Below, piece after piece: positions 16,637 through 22,970 of a stretch of 23,752 nt of DNA. Numbering within the stretch: the first letter of the stretch is position 1; every line of letters starts with the position of its first letter. The position numbers were made by a program, and so were the translations under genes. The notes under the pieces were generated by a model that saw only the letters and a list, made by a program, of their open reading frames with translations, did no database searches and had not been told where the DNA came from. The stretch comes from a virus, in IMG/VR virus record IMGVR_UViG_3300035698_005767, positions 1 through 23,752 of that record; one strand, written 5' to 3'.

Positions 16637-16708
16637 CACACATCCACACTTTATCTTTGCTTTATGCAAAATGTGTATATGTGTACCACAAATAACCACT
16701 ATATATCC
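16637..16708 (+). ncRNA. possible structured small RNA or long 3' leader in the convergent gap
   Basis: An imperfect stem-loop: ACACAT (16638-16643) with ATGTGT (16679-16684), ACAC (16646-16649) with GTGT (16673-16676), and an apical TTTGC-TTTAT-GCAAA (16656-16670). TATAAATA lies just upstream (16629-16636) and a terminator starts at 16710, so a transcript of about 100 nt is possible. It contains no useful open frame. It may simply be the 3' untranslated end of the ATPase mRNA. Confidence 0.28.
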
Positions 16709-16709
16709 A

Positions 16710-16750
16710 GGGAATATAAATTATAATGATTTATATTCCCTTTAATTTTT
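16710..16750 (+). terminator. intrinsic terminator
   Basis: Twelve-bp perfect stem GGGAATATAAAT / ATTTATATTCCC, loop TATAATG, followed by TTTAATTTTT. It ends + strand transcription from the glycosyltransferase/ATPase block or from the small RNA candidate. Confidence 0.8.
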
Positions 16751-16783
16751 AAAAAATGTGTATTTTTAAACTAAAAAGCATTA

Positions 16784-16822
16784 AAAAGGGAAAATAATAT
16801 TAACTATTTTCCCTTTTCTTTT
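16784..16822. terminator. bidirectional terminator between convergent blocks
   Basis: Stem AAAAGGGAAAATA / TATTTTCCCTTTT with an 8-nt loop ATATTAAC. T-rich tracts follow on both strands, so it can stop the + block and the - strand gene that ends at 16847. Confidence 0.8.
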
Positions 16823-16846
16823 TATTACTATGAAAAAAAAACGACT

Positions 16847-17116
16847 TTATGAGTATGTTAATTCTTGTACTATTTGATCATATCCAAATACAGTATTCCA
16901 TGATTCTGTTGTACCAGTTGAGCCAACAGGAACACCATAATATTGATAAGCTAAACCACCATCATTAGAAAATCTTTTTGGTTCAGCTACAAAAGTTGGA
17001 GAACCTAAACTACGTTCAGTGCAATATTGAGCTACTGATGCAGCATCTGCTCTTAAATATACATCGTTGATTGCGAAGTACTGTACATTTATTTTAGGGT
17101 AAGTTATTTTTGGCAT
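16847..17116 (-). CDS. small protein of unknown function, possibly virion-associated
   Basis: 89 residues beginning MPKITYPKINVQYF. Unlike its Lys/Ile-rich neighbours it is rich in Y, V, S, T, G and A and poor in lysine, with alternating hydrophobic positions that suggest a beta-structured, exported or assembled protein such as a capsid or tail decoration. There is no Cys pair and no membrane segment. It is the last - strand gene before the convergent terminator and has an 89-base leader of its own, so it may be transcribed separately. The decoration idea rests only on composition; no family recognised. Confidence 0.68.
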   Translation of the reverse strand: MPKITYPKINVQYFAINDVYLRADAASVAQYCTERSLGSPTFVAEPKRFSNDGGLAYQYYGVPVGSTGTTESWNTVFGYDQIVQELTYS

Positions 17117-17205
17117 ATCTTTATAATTTCTTTTTTATTATATATTAAATTTCTTTTACCGAATTTTACGGTTGTTATACTATATATAAAAAACTCATTT
17201 TAATT

Positions 17206-17460
17206 TTATTCTTCTTTCTTTTTACGACCTCGTTTCTTTTGATATGGTTTCCCAATTTCATATTTTCCCTTTTCAATACAATTTACACAAAATAAAGCAT
17301 AATAATCCATTGAAGGGAATTCGGGGCTGTGTTGTAATACCCAAAAGAAATCACTTGGTTTTAAATCACTATCTGTCGGATCTAATAAGCAATCCGCACA
17401 AACGGGTATTTCCTTTGATTTCTTTTTAGGTGCTGATTTTTTGTAATATCTCTTTGCCAT
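17206..17460 (-). CDS. small zinc-ribbon protein with basic tails and AT-hook-like end
   Basis: 84 residues. A basic N-terminus (MAKRYYKKSAPKKKSK) is followed by two Cys pairs, C21/C24 (CADC) and C58/C61 (CVNC), about 33 residues apart, a classic zinc-ribbon layout. The C-terminus 'PYQKKRGRKKKEE' contains the K-R-G-R-K core of an AT-hook. Together these suggest a nucleic-acid-binding protein, perhaps a transcription or DNA-packaging accessory factor suited to A+T-rich phage DNA. It lies in the - strand block with short gaps on each side. Zinc binding is likely; DNA binding is inferred. Confidence 0.75.
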   Translation of the reverse strand: MAKRYYKKSAPKKKSKEIPVCADCLLDPTDSDLKPSDFFWVLQHSPEFPSMDYYALFCVNCIEKGKYEIGKPYQKKRGRKKKEE

Positions 17461-17492
17461 ATTATTATATATAACATGACATTGGTTTATAA

Positions 17493-17729
17493 TTAAACTT
17501 TCTTATATTCGGGTATAGTTTTTTTACCCCTATCAAATAAATCCAATGTTAACATAACGAGACTAGAAATAAATCCCCTTCCTTCTACTGTATCATTTTC
17601 TATTTCATCAATAATACGTTGCTTAGAAAAGACATCTTTACCTCTTATTAGATAAGGTTTATCTAAATCACCATCTTTTAGAAATTTATCAATAACTTCT
17701 TGTTTTAATTCTTTAATTAATTTTTCCAT
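17493..17729 (-). CDS. small protein of unknown function
   Basis: 78 residues, MEKLIKELKQEVIDKFLKDG at the start. The first half is amphipathic helix; the middle has 'YLIRGKDVFSKQRIIDEIEN' and the end 'SSLVMLTLDLFDRGKKTIP'. There is no transmembrane segment, Cys pair or catalytic motif. Its start lies 4 bases after the stop of the small membrane protein upstream, so the two are probably co-translated. Not recognised. Confidence 0.65.
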   Translation of the reverse strand: MEKLIKELKQEVIDKFLKDGDLDKPYLIRGKDVFSKQRIIDEIENDTVEGRGFISSLVMLTLDLFDRGKKTIPEYKKV

Positions 17730-17733
17730 AATT

Positions 17734-17856
17734 TCATATAATTGGTTTCCACTTGGATTTAAAAAATCTTTTACCTAATATATCAAAGAGTTTAAAAAAC
17801 CCATAGATAAATATCCATGAAAACGATAATAATACTATTAATAATGCTGTATTCAT
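17734..17856 (-). CDS. 40-residue single-pass membrane protein
   Basis: A short open frame, ATG at 17856 and TGA at 17736-17734. The protein begins MNTALLIVLLSFSWIFIYGF, a single strongly hydrophobic segment (about residues 4-21), followed by a positively charged tail (KRFFKSKWKP). By the positive-inside rule the C-terminus would be cytoplasmic. It fills the only sizeable gap between the methyltransferase and the 78-residue gene, and its stop lies 4 bases before the next ATG, as expected for a real gene in this operon. It could be a small host-membrane effector or lysis-related peptide; neither is shown by sequence. Confidence 0.6.
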   Translation of the reverse strand: MNTALLIVLLSFSWIFIYGFFKLFDILGKRFFKSKWKPII

Positions 17857-17887
17857 AATGTCTTATATGTTAGGTGAATAAAAAAGT

Positions 17888-18913
17888 TTATTTTTGAACA
17901 ACTATACAAGATAGTTTACTATTAAGTATAGCATTGGGAAATACTTTTTCAACTATTGGTAATAATTCTTTTAATCCATAATATTGTTGATATGAATCTC
18001 TACCTTTAACTTCACCTGGTTCTTTCCCTTTTATTTTATAATCAGAATAGATATATACTTTACCGCCTTCTTTAATAGCATTTTCAGCTTGTTTTAATAC
18101 TTTTAATTGTTCGAATTCTTCTTTTATTACATTCAGAACATTAAATATTGTAACTGAATCTGATTTACCATTACTGGTTATTTCTTGAACCATTCTATTA
18201 TGTTCTTCACTTTTATTAAATGGATCATATATGTAATTAGTAATCCCTTCATTTAAGAAAAAATTAGTCATTAAATTAAATTTACCACCACCAATATCTA
18301 AATTTATTGAATTATGTTCTAATTCATTTTGTTCTATTAAGACTTTAGCTGGTTTTGGTATATGTTTTATTGAAGTTTTAGCTGATGAAAATTCTTGTTT
18401 TGGAACAGACCACACAGAATCTTCTATCAAAGGTAATACAATTTCTTCCCAGTACCCTTTAGAACCGATTTTAGACATATTTATAACATCTGATACATCC
18501 AACCACTTCCTACTCCTATCCATTGATTCTAATACGTTAAAACCCTTATAATCGTCTTTAACGAACATCCATTTGTGGTGATATATCTGTGGTGTTGATT
18601 CTTCTTTTGTTTTCGTTACTTTACCTTCATTAGTTACTTTATAAGCATCAGATACAATTGGTTCATCTGCCGTATCAAAATCAGGAGAATTAATAAATGA
18701 AATAGTTTCATTTTTATTATTATACTTTATGATATTAAATTTAATACCTTTTGGTAAGTTACTTTTTAGTTTATTATAAAAAATTTCATCAATATATTCA
18801 CCAACGTAATCTTTATGGAAATATAAATCATTCCCCATTTTCTTCCCAACATCTTTATATCTTTTTATAGAAGAACCTTTTTTAGTTTTTATATTTCCAA
18901 CAACAATATTCAT
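17888..18913 (-). CDS. two-domain protein with C-terminal SAM-dependent methyltransferase fold
   Basis: 341 residues. The C-terminal half is a class I methyltransferase: motif I 'NLDIGGGKFNL' (D206-G210) for S-adenosylmethionine, acidic residue D230 in 'IYDPFN', a post-motif 'VTIFNVLNVIKE' (254-265), and 'AENAIKEGGKVYIYSDYK' as the next strand. The N-terminal about 170 residues, with 'GKKMGNDLYFHKDYVGEYI' and 'MFVKDDYKGFNVLESMDRS', form a separate domain I cannot name. The motif IV position reads NVLNVI, not the DPPY/NPPY of typical adenine-N6 methyltransferases, so the target need not be DNA. It starts 3 bases after the upstream gene stop, so they are likely coupled. Confidence 0.75.
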   Translation of the reverse strand: MNIVVGNIKTKKGSSIKRYKDVGKKMGNDLYFHKDYVGEYIDEIFYNKLKSNLPKGIKFNIIKYNNKNETISFINSPDFDTADEPIVSDAYKVTNEGKVTKTKEESTPQIYHHKWMFVKDDYKGFNVLESMDRSRKWLDVSDVINMSKIGSKGYWEEIVLPLIEDSVWSVPKQEFSSAKTSIKHIPKPAKVLIEQNELEHNSINLDIGGGKFNLMTNFFLNEGITNYIYDPFNKSEEHNRMVQEITSNGKSDSVTIFNVLNVIKEEFEQLKVLKQAENAIKEGGKVYIYSDYKIKGKEPGEVKGRDSYQQYYGLKELLPIVEKVFPNAILNSKLSCIVVQK

Positions 18914-18916
18914 AAA

Positions 18917-19462
18917 TTATTTATTAAACCAAACAACCTTATTAAGTTTGTATCTTAATAATTTTTCTTTGATATCAGATGGAAAAATAGGAACATCAGT
19001 CATTTTTAAAATTTCTATTGGATCTTCTTTTGTTCCTTCATAACTAGTTTCTACATAAAGACCATACCCATCAGAGTCAACAAAACCACCATTTTTAACA
19101 CTATTTTTAAATTCATTTAATGTCATAACTTCCCCACCATCAGGAATGTTTTGTGTTTCATATGGTCTTATTAATCTTAATTCTTTATTTAACGATTCTA
19201 TTTGTTCATCTATATATTTTGTTAATTCAAGATATTCATTAAGAGATTTATTATAATCCCATGTCTTTAATTTAAAATCTTTATCTATTTTTAATTCAGT
19301 AATTTGTTTTCTTAATTTTGAAACTTGTTTCTTTAATAGTTGTTCTTCTTTATTATAAAGAAAGTCACCTTTATTAAAAACATTTCCATCATCATCAATA
19401 TATTCGTTCTTCATATGCCATCCTCTTGGTGGATTACCTACTGGTTTAATACTATCTTCCAT
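18917..19462 (-). CDS. coiled-coil protein of unknown function
   Basis: 181 residues. Residues about 38-95 (from 'EEQLLKKQVSKLRKQITELK') are a strong coiled coil with heptad-spaced L/I. The C-terminal part has 'GGFVDSDGYGLYVETSYEG' and 'IFPSDIKEKLLRYKLNKVVW', probably a small folded domain. The start ME-DSIKPVGNPPRGWHMKN lies next to a 92-base divergent intergenic region, so this is likely the first gene of the unit that continues into the methyltransferase. The ending RYKLNKVV resembles the basic tails of the genes at 21.7-23.4 kb. No family recognised. Confidence 0.7.
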   Translation of the reverse strand: MEDSIKPVGNPPRGWHMKNEYIDDDGNVFNKGDFLYNKEEQLLKKQVSKLRKQITELKIDKDFKLKTWDYNKSLNEYLELTKYIDEQIESLNKELRLIRPYETQNIPDGGEVMTLNEFKNSVKNGGFVDSDGYGLYVETSYEGTKEDPIEILKMTDVPIFPSDIKEKLLRYKLNKVVWFNK

Positions 19463-19554
19463 AATTTTAATTATTATTTTGTACTTATTATATACTAAAT
19501 CTTTATTTTTGTTTATAAAATTAAATATATAGTAATAAATATAATTTAATTATT
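19463..19554. promoter_or_regulatory. divergent intergenic region with probable promoters for both sides
   Basis: The 92 bases separate a - strand gene starting at 19462 from a + strand gene starting at 19555, so both promoters must lie here or overlap the genes. TAATAAATA (19533-19541) precedes the + gene and is one base from the T4 late core. The sequence is almost entirely A/T, so no element can be called firmly. Confidence 0.4.
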
Positions 19555-19845
19555 ATGAAACATATAAGATTATTTGAGGAATTTGGTAAAGAAGATCCTG
19601 ATGCTGAAATTAGAAACAGAGGGGATGTTGTATTCTCCGCTGAAAGTTCAAAAGTGAAAGACAATAAAGATCACTTTCCTATTAATGATTTAAAACACGG
19701 AAGAAACGCATTAGCGATGGTTCAGAAATATGATTCAGTTCCAAAATGGTATGATGGTACTTTGAAAGAAGTTAAAGATGCTGTTATTAAAGCAGTGCAT
19801 AAAAAATTCCCTTCGATTGAAATATCTGAATTAGACGAAGATTAA
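19555..19845 (+). CDS. lone + strand protein with MKHIRLFEEF leader, unknown function
   Basis: 96 residues and the only + strand gene in the - strand block. It starts MKHIRLFEEFGKED, again matching the leader shared by the late proteins at 7.5-11.2 kb. The rest has 'RGDVVFSAESSKVKDNKDHF' and a helical C-terminus ('GTLKEVKDAVIKAVHKKFPS') that ends in acidic residues. Its stop overlaps the stop region of the opposing gene by 4 bases. Being on the late strand and carrying the leader suggests expression with the virion genes. No family recognised. Confidence 0.72.
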   Translation: MKHIRLFEEFGKEDPDAEIRNRGDVVFSAESSKVKDNKDHFPINDLKHGRNALAMVQKYDSVPKWYDGTLKEVKDAVIKAVHKKFPSIEISELDED

Positions 19846-20225
19846 AGAACCCAATATTCTCCGCTCATCATTAATTTTTTCGGACGTTTACTATAATTTA
19901 TATCTTTAACAAATGGTGTATATTTATTATTTAATTCTTCTAGTGTTCTATGGAATTTTTTTAACCAATTATACATATCGTGTTCATCTATAAATTCAAA
20001 ATATGCTTTCATATTTTTTTCATATCTATCACCACCTGGTAATCTAAGTGAATTGATTCCTCTTTTAATACCTTTCCTTGAATAAATAACAAAATCATAA
20101 GCATCACTATTAAAATAAACAAAGTCATGCTCTTTTTGGGTCATTAATCTCTTATCAATATACAAAAAAGTCATTGATAACGATTTATCACTTAAAAATT
20201 CAATTTTTAATATAATTTTATTCAT
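19842..20225 (-). CDS. protein of unknown function
   Basis: 127 residues, MNKIILKIEFLSDKSLSMTF at the start. Alternating hydrophobic strands in the first half ('FVYFNSDAYDFVIYSRKGI') are followed by a helix ('YNWLKKFHRTLEELNNKYTP'), an alpha/beta pattern. No catalytic motif. It overlaps the upstream gene by 8 bases, indicating coupled translation, and meets the + gene at 19845 tail to tail. Confidence 0.65.
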   Translation of the reverse strand: MNKIILKIEFLSDKSLSMTFLYIDKRLMTQKEHDFVYFNSDAYDFVIYSRKGIKRGINSLRLPGGDRYEKNMKAYFEFIDEHDMYNWLKKFHRTLEELNNKYTPFVKDINYSKRPKKLMMSGEYWVL

Positions 20226-20535
20226 ATATAAATCGTTTTTGTCGTTCTTCTTTAGATAACATGTAAAATGGGGTGGTATTTTCTTTAATTATTAATTCAG
20301 GACAAATCTGCCATGTTCTATTATAGGAATATTCAGGTGAAATGTTAATAATTTGAAAACCATTTATTACATTTCCATTTTCATCAATATCTTCATCGGG
20401 TATAATAATATCACTACCGAGTAGATAGTTCATATAACCTTCTTCGTTCATATCAACCGTTTCTTCCCAATATTCACCAAATTCGGAATATAATTCTTCT
20501 TTGGTTTTAAAGCGATATTTGTACATATTCTTCAT
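20218..20535 (-). CDS. acidic protein of unknown function
   Basis: 105 residues from the ATG at 20535 (MKNMYKYRFKTKEEL). A TTG directly upstream at 20538 is possible but less likely. The body is acidic with 'EFGEYWEETVDMNEEGYMNY' and 'IIIPDEDIDENGNVINGFQI', then a strand-rich end. The first 45 bases after the M16 gene stop are non-coding, so it may be read through from upstream. It overlaps the next gene by 8 bases. Not recognised. Confidence 0.65.
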   Translation of the reverse strand: MKNMYKYRFKTKEELYSEFGEYWEETVDMNEEGYMNYLLGSDIIIPDEDIDENGNVINGFQIINISPEYSYNRTWQICPELIIKENTTPFYMLSKEERQKRFIYE

Positions 20536-20582
20536 CAATTAACAAAGATATGAATAAAAAATTTAAAAACCAACTATTTTTA

Positions 20583-21680
20583 TTAAAATTCGGTTTTATC
20601 TAACATCCAATTCCATTTATCAAATGTTAAATATTTATCAAAAATTTGTTTAGATTTTTCAAAAGTGAAATCATCTAATATTTTTTCTATTTGCCAATGG
20701 TCAGGAAGAATATATTTCTTATATTGTGAATATGAATTAATTTCATCCATCTTTCTTTTAACTGTATGATAATCTTTAACAATGTCAAATCTTTCCTCTG
20801 TTAAATATTTATCAGGATCAGATAAAATCATTTTATAAACATCTAATACTTCATCTACATTTTCATCTGTTGTTATAAGTGATGTTGTAACTAAACCCTG
20901 TGTATCTGAAATATTAGCTATGTGATTATGTACACCATATGTCAATCCTCTTTTTTCTCTAATTTCTTTTGTAAATGGGGATTTAAGTGACATACCTAAC
21001 ATATCTAAAACAAAATCAATTTTAGATATATCATCTTCTACTTCAATATAACCTGCTATACATGCTTTATTAAATTTTGAATTATTCTCAAAAACCAATT
21101 CATCAGATTTAATAGTTTTAAAAGTATCAGGGTGAGTTGTACTAAAATTATCAAACCCATTAAATTCTGAATTTTTTGATATGTTTATAATCATTGATGG
21201 TTTAGAAAGATATTTTTGCCAATAATCATTAATATCTTCATAAGTTAAATTTTCTAATGATTGTAATTTACCAATAGGTCCATAATTACCATAAACTTTT
21301 CTTAATAAATTATAATAAGCTGATGAAAATTGATCTTGGAATGTATCTTTATATTCTTGTATTACTACACTTAATTCTGTTTTAAAATCTTTTTCGGATA
21401 CTTTAAATTTCGATAATGAATTAAGAAGTTCATGTCTATATTTGTAAATATATTCATCTAACCCTTTCATATGAAACACGACTTCATTACCCGATGTATA
21501 TGCGTTCCAATTTATAGAATATCTATCAAAGTCATCATATAAATTTTCAAACATCTTACACATTAAATGCTCCATCAAATGGCTGATCCCATAATTTTTA
21601 GGTTCTTCATTTAATACTGAACCTTTATATACAATATAAAAACCACTTAAATCTGTTGGACTCTTTCTATTTATTATCAT
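20583..21680 (-). CDS. M16-family zinc metallopeptidase
   Basis: 365 residues with the complete M16 pattern. The inverted zinc motif H-x-x-E-H is 'HLMEH' (34-38) inside 'YGISHLMEHLMCKMF', and the third ligand is probably E109 in 'LSVVIQEYKD', about 70 residues later as in the family. The C-terminal M16 domain has 'PFTKEIREKRGLTYGVHNHI' (235-254), including the R/Y pair that binds substrate in active members. Two M16 domains in 365 residues make it a compact M16B-type enzyme, near the lower size limit; such enzymes form a clam-shell dimer that degrades or processes unfolded peptides. Its start overlaps the upstream gene by 14 bases. All catalytic residues are present, so it should be active. 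Family call firm; substrate unknown. Confidence 0.88.
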   Translation of the reverse strand: MIINRKSPTDLSGFYIVYKGSVLNEEPKNYGISHLMEHLMCKMFENLYDDFDRYSINWNAYTSGNEVVFHMKGLDEYIYKYRHELLNSLSKFKVSEKDFKTELSVVIQEYKDTFQDQFSSAYYNLLRKVYGNYGPIGKLQSLENLTYEDINDYWQKYLSKPSMIINISKNSEFNGFDNFSTTHPDTFKTIKSDELVFENNSKFNKACIAGYIEVEDDISKIDFVLDMLGMSLKSPFTKEIREKRGLTYGVHNHIANISDTQGLVTTSLITTDENVDEVLDVYKMILSDPDKYLTEERFDIVKDYHTVKRKMDEINSYSQYKKYILPDHWQIEKILDDFTFEKSKQIFDKYLTFDKWNWMLDKTEF

Positions 21681-21870
21681 ATTTATCTATATTATTTTTT
21701 AGTATTTTATTTATCTTAACATTCCTTTGACTTATTGATATAACTTTATTAAGTTCGTTAAATGTCTTTTTATTTATTATTATATGATTACCTGCACCAT
21801 TTATTGTTTGTCTGTGTGCAATTTTATAAGCATTTTTAAGTAATTCTGATATATCTTTTTTATTACTCAT
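21667..21870 (-). CDS. small basic protein with KINKIL tail
   Basis: 67 residues, MSNKKDISELLKNAYKIAHR at the start. The middle 'NGAGNHIIINKKTFNELNKV' could be a small strand-helix unit. The ending 'SQRNVKINKILKNN' shares the basic tail of the neighbouring genes. It overlaps the previous gene by 8 bases and the M16 gene by 14, so the tail codons lie in the start region of the peptidase. No family recognised. Confidence 0.65.
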   Translation of the reverse strand: MSNKKDISELLKNAYKIAHRQTINGAGNHIIINKKTFNELNKVISISQRNVKINKILKNNIDKYDNK

Positions 21871-22105
21871 GTTTACTTAGTATTTTATTCAACTTTTGTT
21901 TACGGTATTGTCCAAAAGATATAAATCTATTTGCATCAAACGCCCCACTAACTTCATCAATTATTAAAATTGACATAATTTTATACCTGATATTATCTGT
22001 TTTAGTATAAGAATCTACTGTATAAACACCGTATAATTCTACACCAATTATACCTATGTCATCTGCGTCAATTAAAACTACTTTATCTCCTTTTTTAAAT
22101 CCCAT
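21863..22105 (-). CDS. small SH3/KOW-like protein with KLNKIL tail
   Basis: 80 residues. The start MGFKKGDKVVLIDADD and 'VELYGVYTVDSYTKTDN' look like a small SH3-like beta barrel (G-D-x-V opening, then a G-x-Y-x-V strand). 'ILIIDEVSGAFDANRFISFG' is followed by the tail 'QYRKQKLNKILSKHE'. Such barrels often bind nucleic acid or protein; here it is unproven. It overlaps the upstream gene by 11 bases and the next by 8. Confidence 0.68.
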   Translation of the reverse strand: MGFKKGDKVVLIDADDIGIIGVELYGVYTVDSYTKTDNIRYKIMSILIIDEVSGAFDANRFISFGQYRKQKLNKILSKHE

Positions 22106-22436
22106 TATTTTCCATTTGATGTTTAAATACCATACTTCTTATTTTAGATAATTTTCTTTGTCTTTGTGATATTAGTGTGTGATTGGTATACATTTCTATA
22201 TAACCATGAATTGTTTTAAATTCATTTAACCCTGAATTGAAAATAAAATGTATACCATCAGAATCTTTTAAATTGGTTATGAATTTTTCAAATGATTTTT
22301 CATCCCATACAGGATAAGAACCAAATACATGTTTAAGACATTCTTTTTTAAATTTTTTTTCATCATTTATTATTACAAATGTCCCAAACATTACACCTTC
22401 TTCTAAAAGTATTTGTGTTAATTCCCAATTAGTCAT
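22095..22436 (-). CDS. protein of unknown function with KLSKI tail
   Basis: 113 residues, MTNWELTQILLEEGVMFGTF at the start. It contains a helical middle ('PVWDEKSFEKFITNLKDSDG') and strands 'IHFIFNSGLNEFKTIHGYIE', then 'SQRQRKLSKIRSM' near the end, matching the basic tail of its neighbours. It begins 1 base after the previous gene's stop and overlaps the following gene by 11. No family recognised. Confidence 0.65.
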   Translation of the reverse strand: MTNWELTQILLEEGVMFGTFVIINDEKKFKKECLKHVFGSYPVWDEKSFEKFITNLKDSDGIHFIFNSGLNEFKTIHGYIEMYTNHTLISQRQRKLSKIRSMVFKHQMENNGI

Positions 22437-22437
22437 G

Positions 22438-22716
22438 TTATTTCGTATTATACAAATTATTTATCAAATTATCAAGTTTCAATTTCCTGAAAAATGATAT
22501 TCTAACCTTATCGAATATTTCTTGAATTTCACCAACAGCATCAAGTTCTTGATTAAAATCAGCTAAAATAGAATAAATCTCATTATCTGAATCTATATTA
22601 ACAACATCAAAACCTATGTTAGATTTTATTTCTTTTTGATCACTAATCAACAAATTCTCTATAACATATCCATTAGGTGAATCTTTTTTAATATGTATTT
22701 CAAAGTATATTAACAT
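22438..22716 (-). CDS. protein of unknown function with KLKLDNL tail
   Basis: 92 residues. The N-terminus (MLIYFEIHIKKDSPNGYVIE) and 'IGFDVVNIDSDNEIYSILAD' suggest an alpha/beta fold. It is acidic in the middle and then switches to the basic end 'ISFFRKLKLDNLINN'. It overlaps the upstream gene by 7 bases. No motif recognised. Confidence 0.65.
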   Translation of the reverse strand: MLIYFEIHIKKDSPNGYVIENLLISDQKEIKSNIGFDVVNIDSDNEIYSILADFNQELDAVGEIQEIFDKVRISFFRKLKLDNLINNLYNTK

Positions 22717-22970
22717 TTATCTTTTATCTTGTCAATTTTTTTATTTCTTAATTCATCCATAGCTATTTTACAATAATATTTACCTGTTCTTGTGTTCCCC
22801 ATAAAATACTTTTGATCCATAACAAACGTAGATTCTCTTTTTATCCATTCTCCAGAATCTTTTTGTATTTTAACTTCTTCTAAAAATTTATAATAAGCTA
22901 AATCCGTTATTTCATTGGAATCAATAAAATTCCAAAAACCTAATTTTTTTATTTCATTTAACATTTCCAT
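22710..22970 (-). CDS. protein of unknown function with KKIDKI tail
   Basis: 86 residues, MEMLNEIKKLGFWNFIDSNE at the start, with a helical middle and 'FVMDQKYFMGNTRTGKYYCK' before the end 'ELRNKKIDKIKDKC'. An alternative start, Met3, lies 6 bases downstream. It overlaps the protease gene by 17 bases. The single Cys residues do not form a zinc motif. Not recognised. Confidence 0.65.
   Translation of the reverse strand: MEMLNEIKKLGFWNFIDSNEITDLAYYKFLEEVKIQKDSGEWIKRESTFVMDQKYFMGNTRTGKYYCKIAMDELRNKKIDKIKDKC

Noticed and set aside
16600-16846. tRNA gene in the convergent gap
   Set aside because: No T-loop GTTCGAxxC, no acceptor stem with anticodon arm spacing; only simple hairpins are present.
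18478-18485. TATTTATA (late-promoter core on the - strand)
   Set aside because: It lies inside the methyltransferase coding region and the octamer is expected several times by chance at this A+T content.
20218-20225. Extending the basic-tail motif to the genes ending at 20218 and 19842
   Set aside because: Their ends (RQKRFIYE, KRPKKLMMSGEYW) share only lysine/arginine richness and lack the L-N-K-I core.
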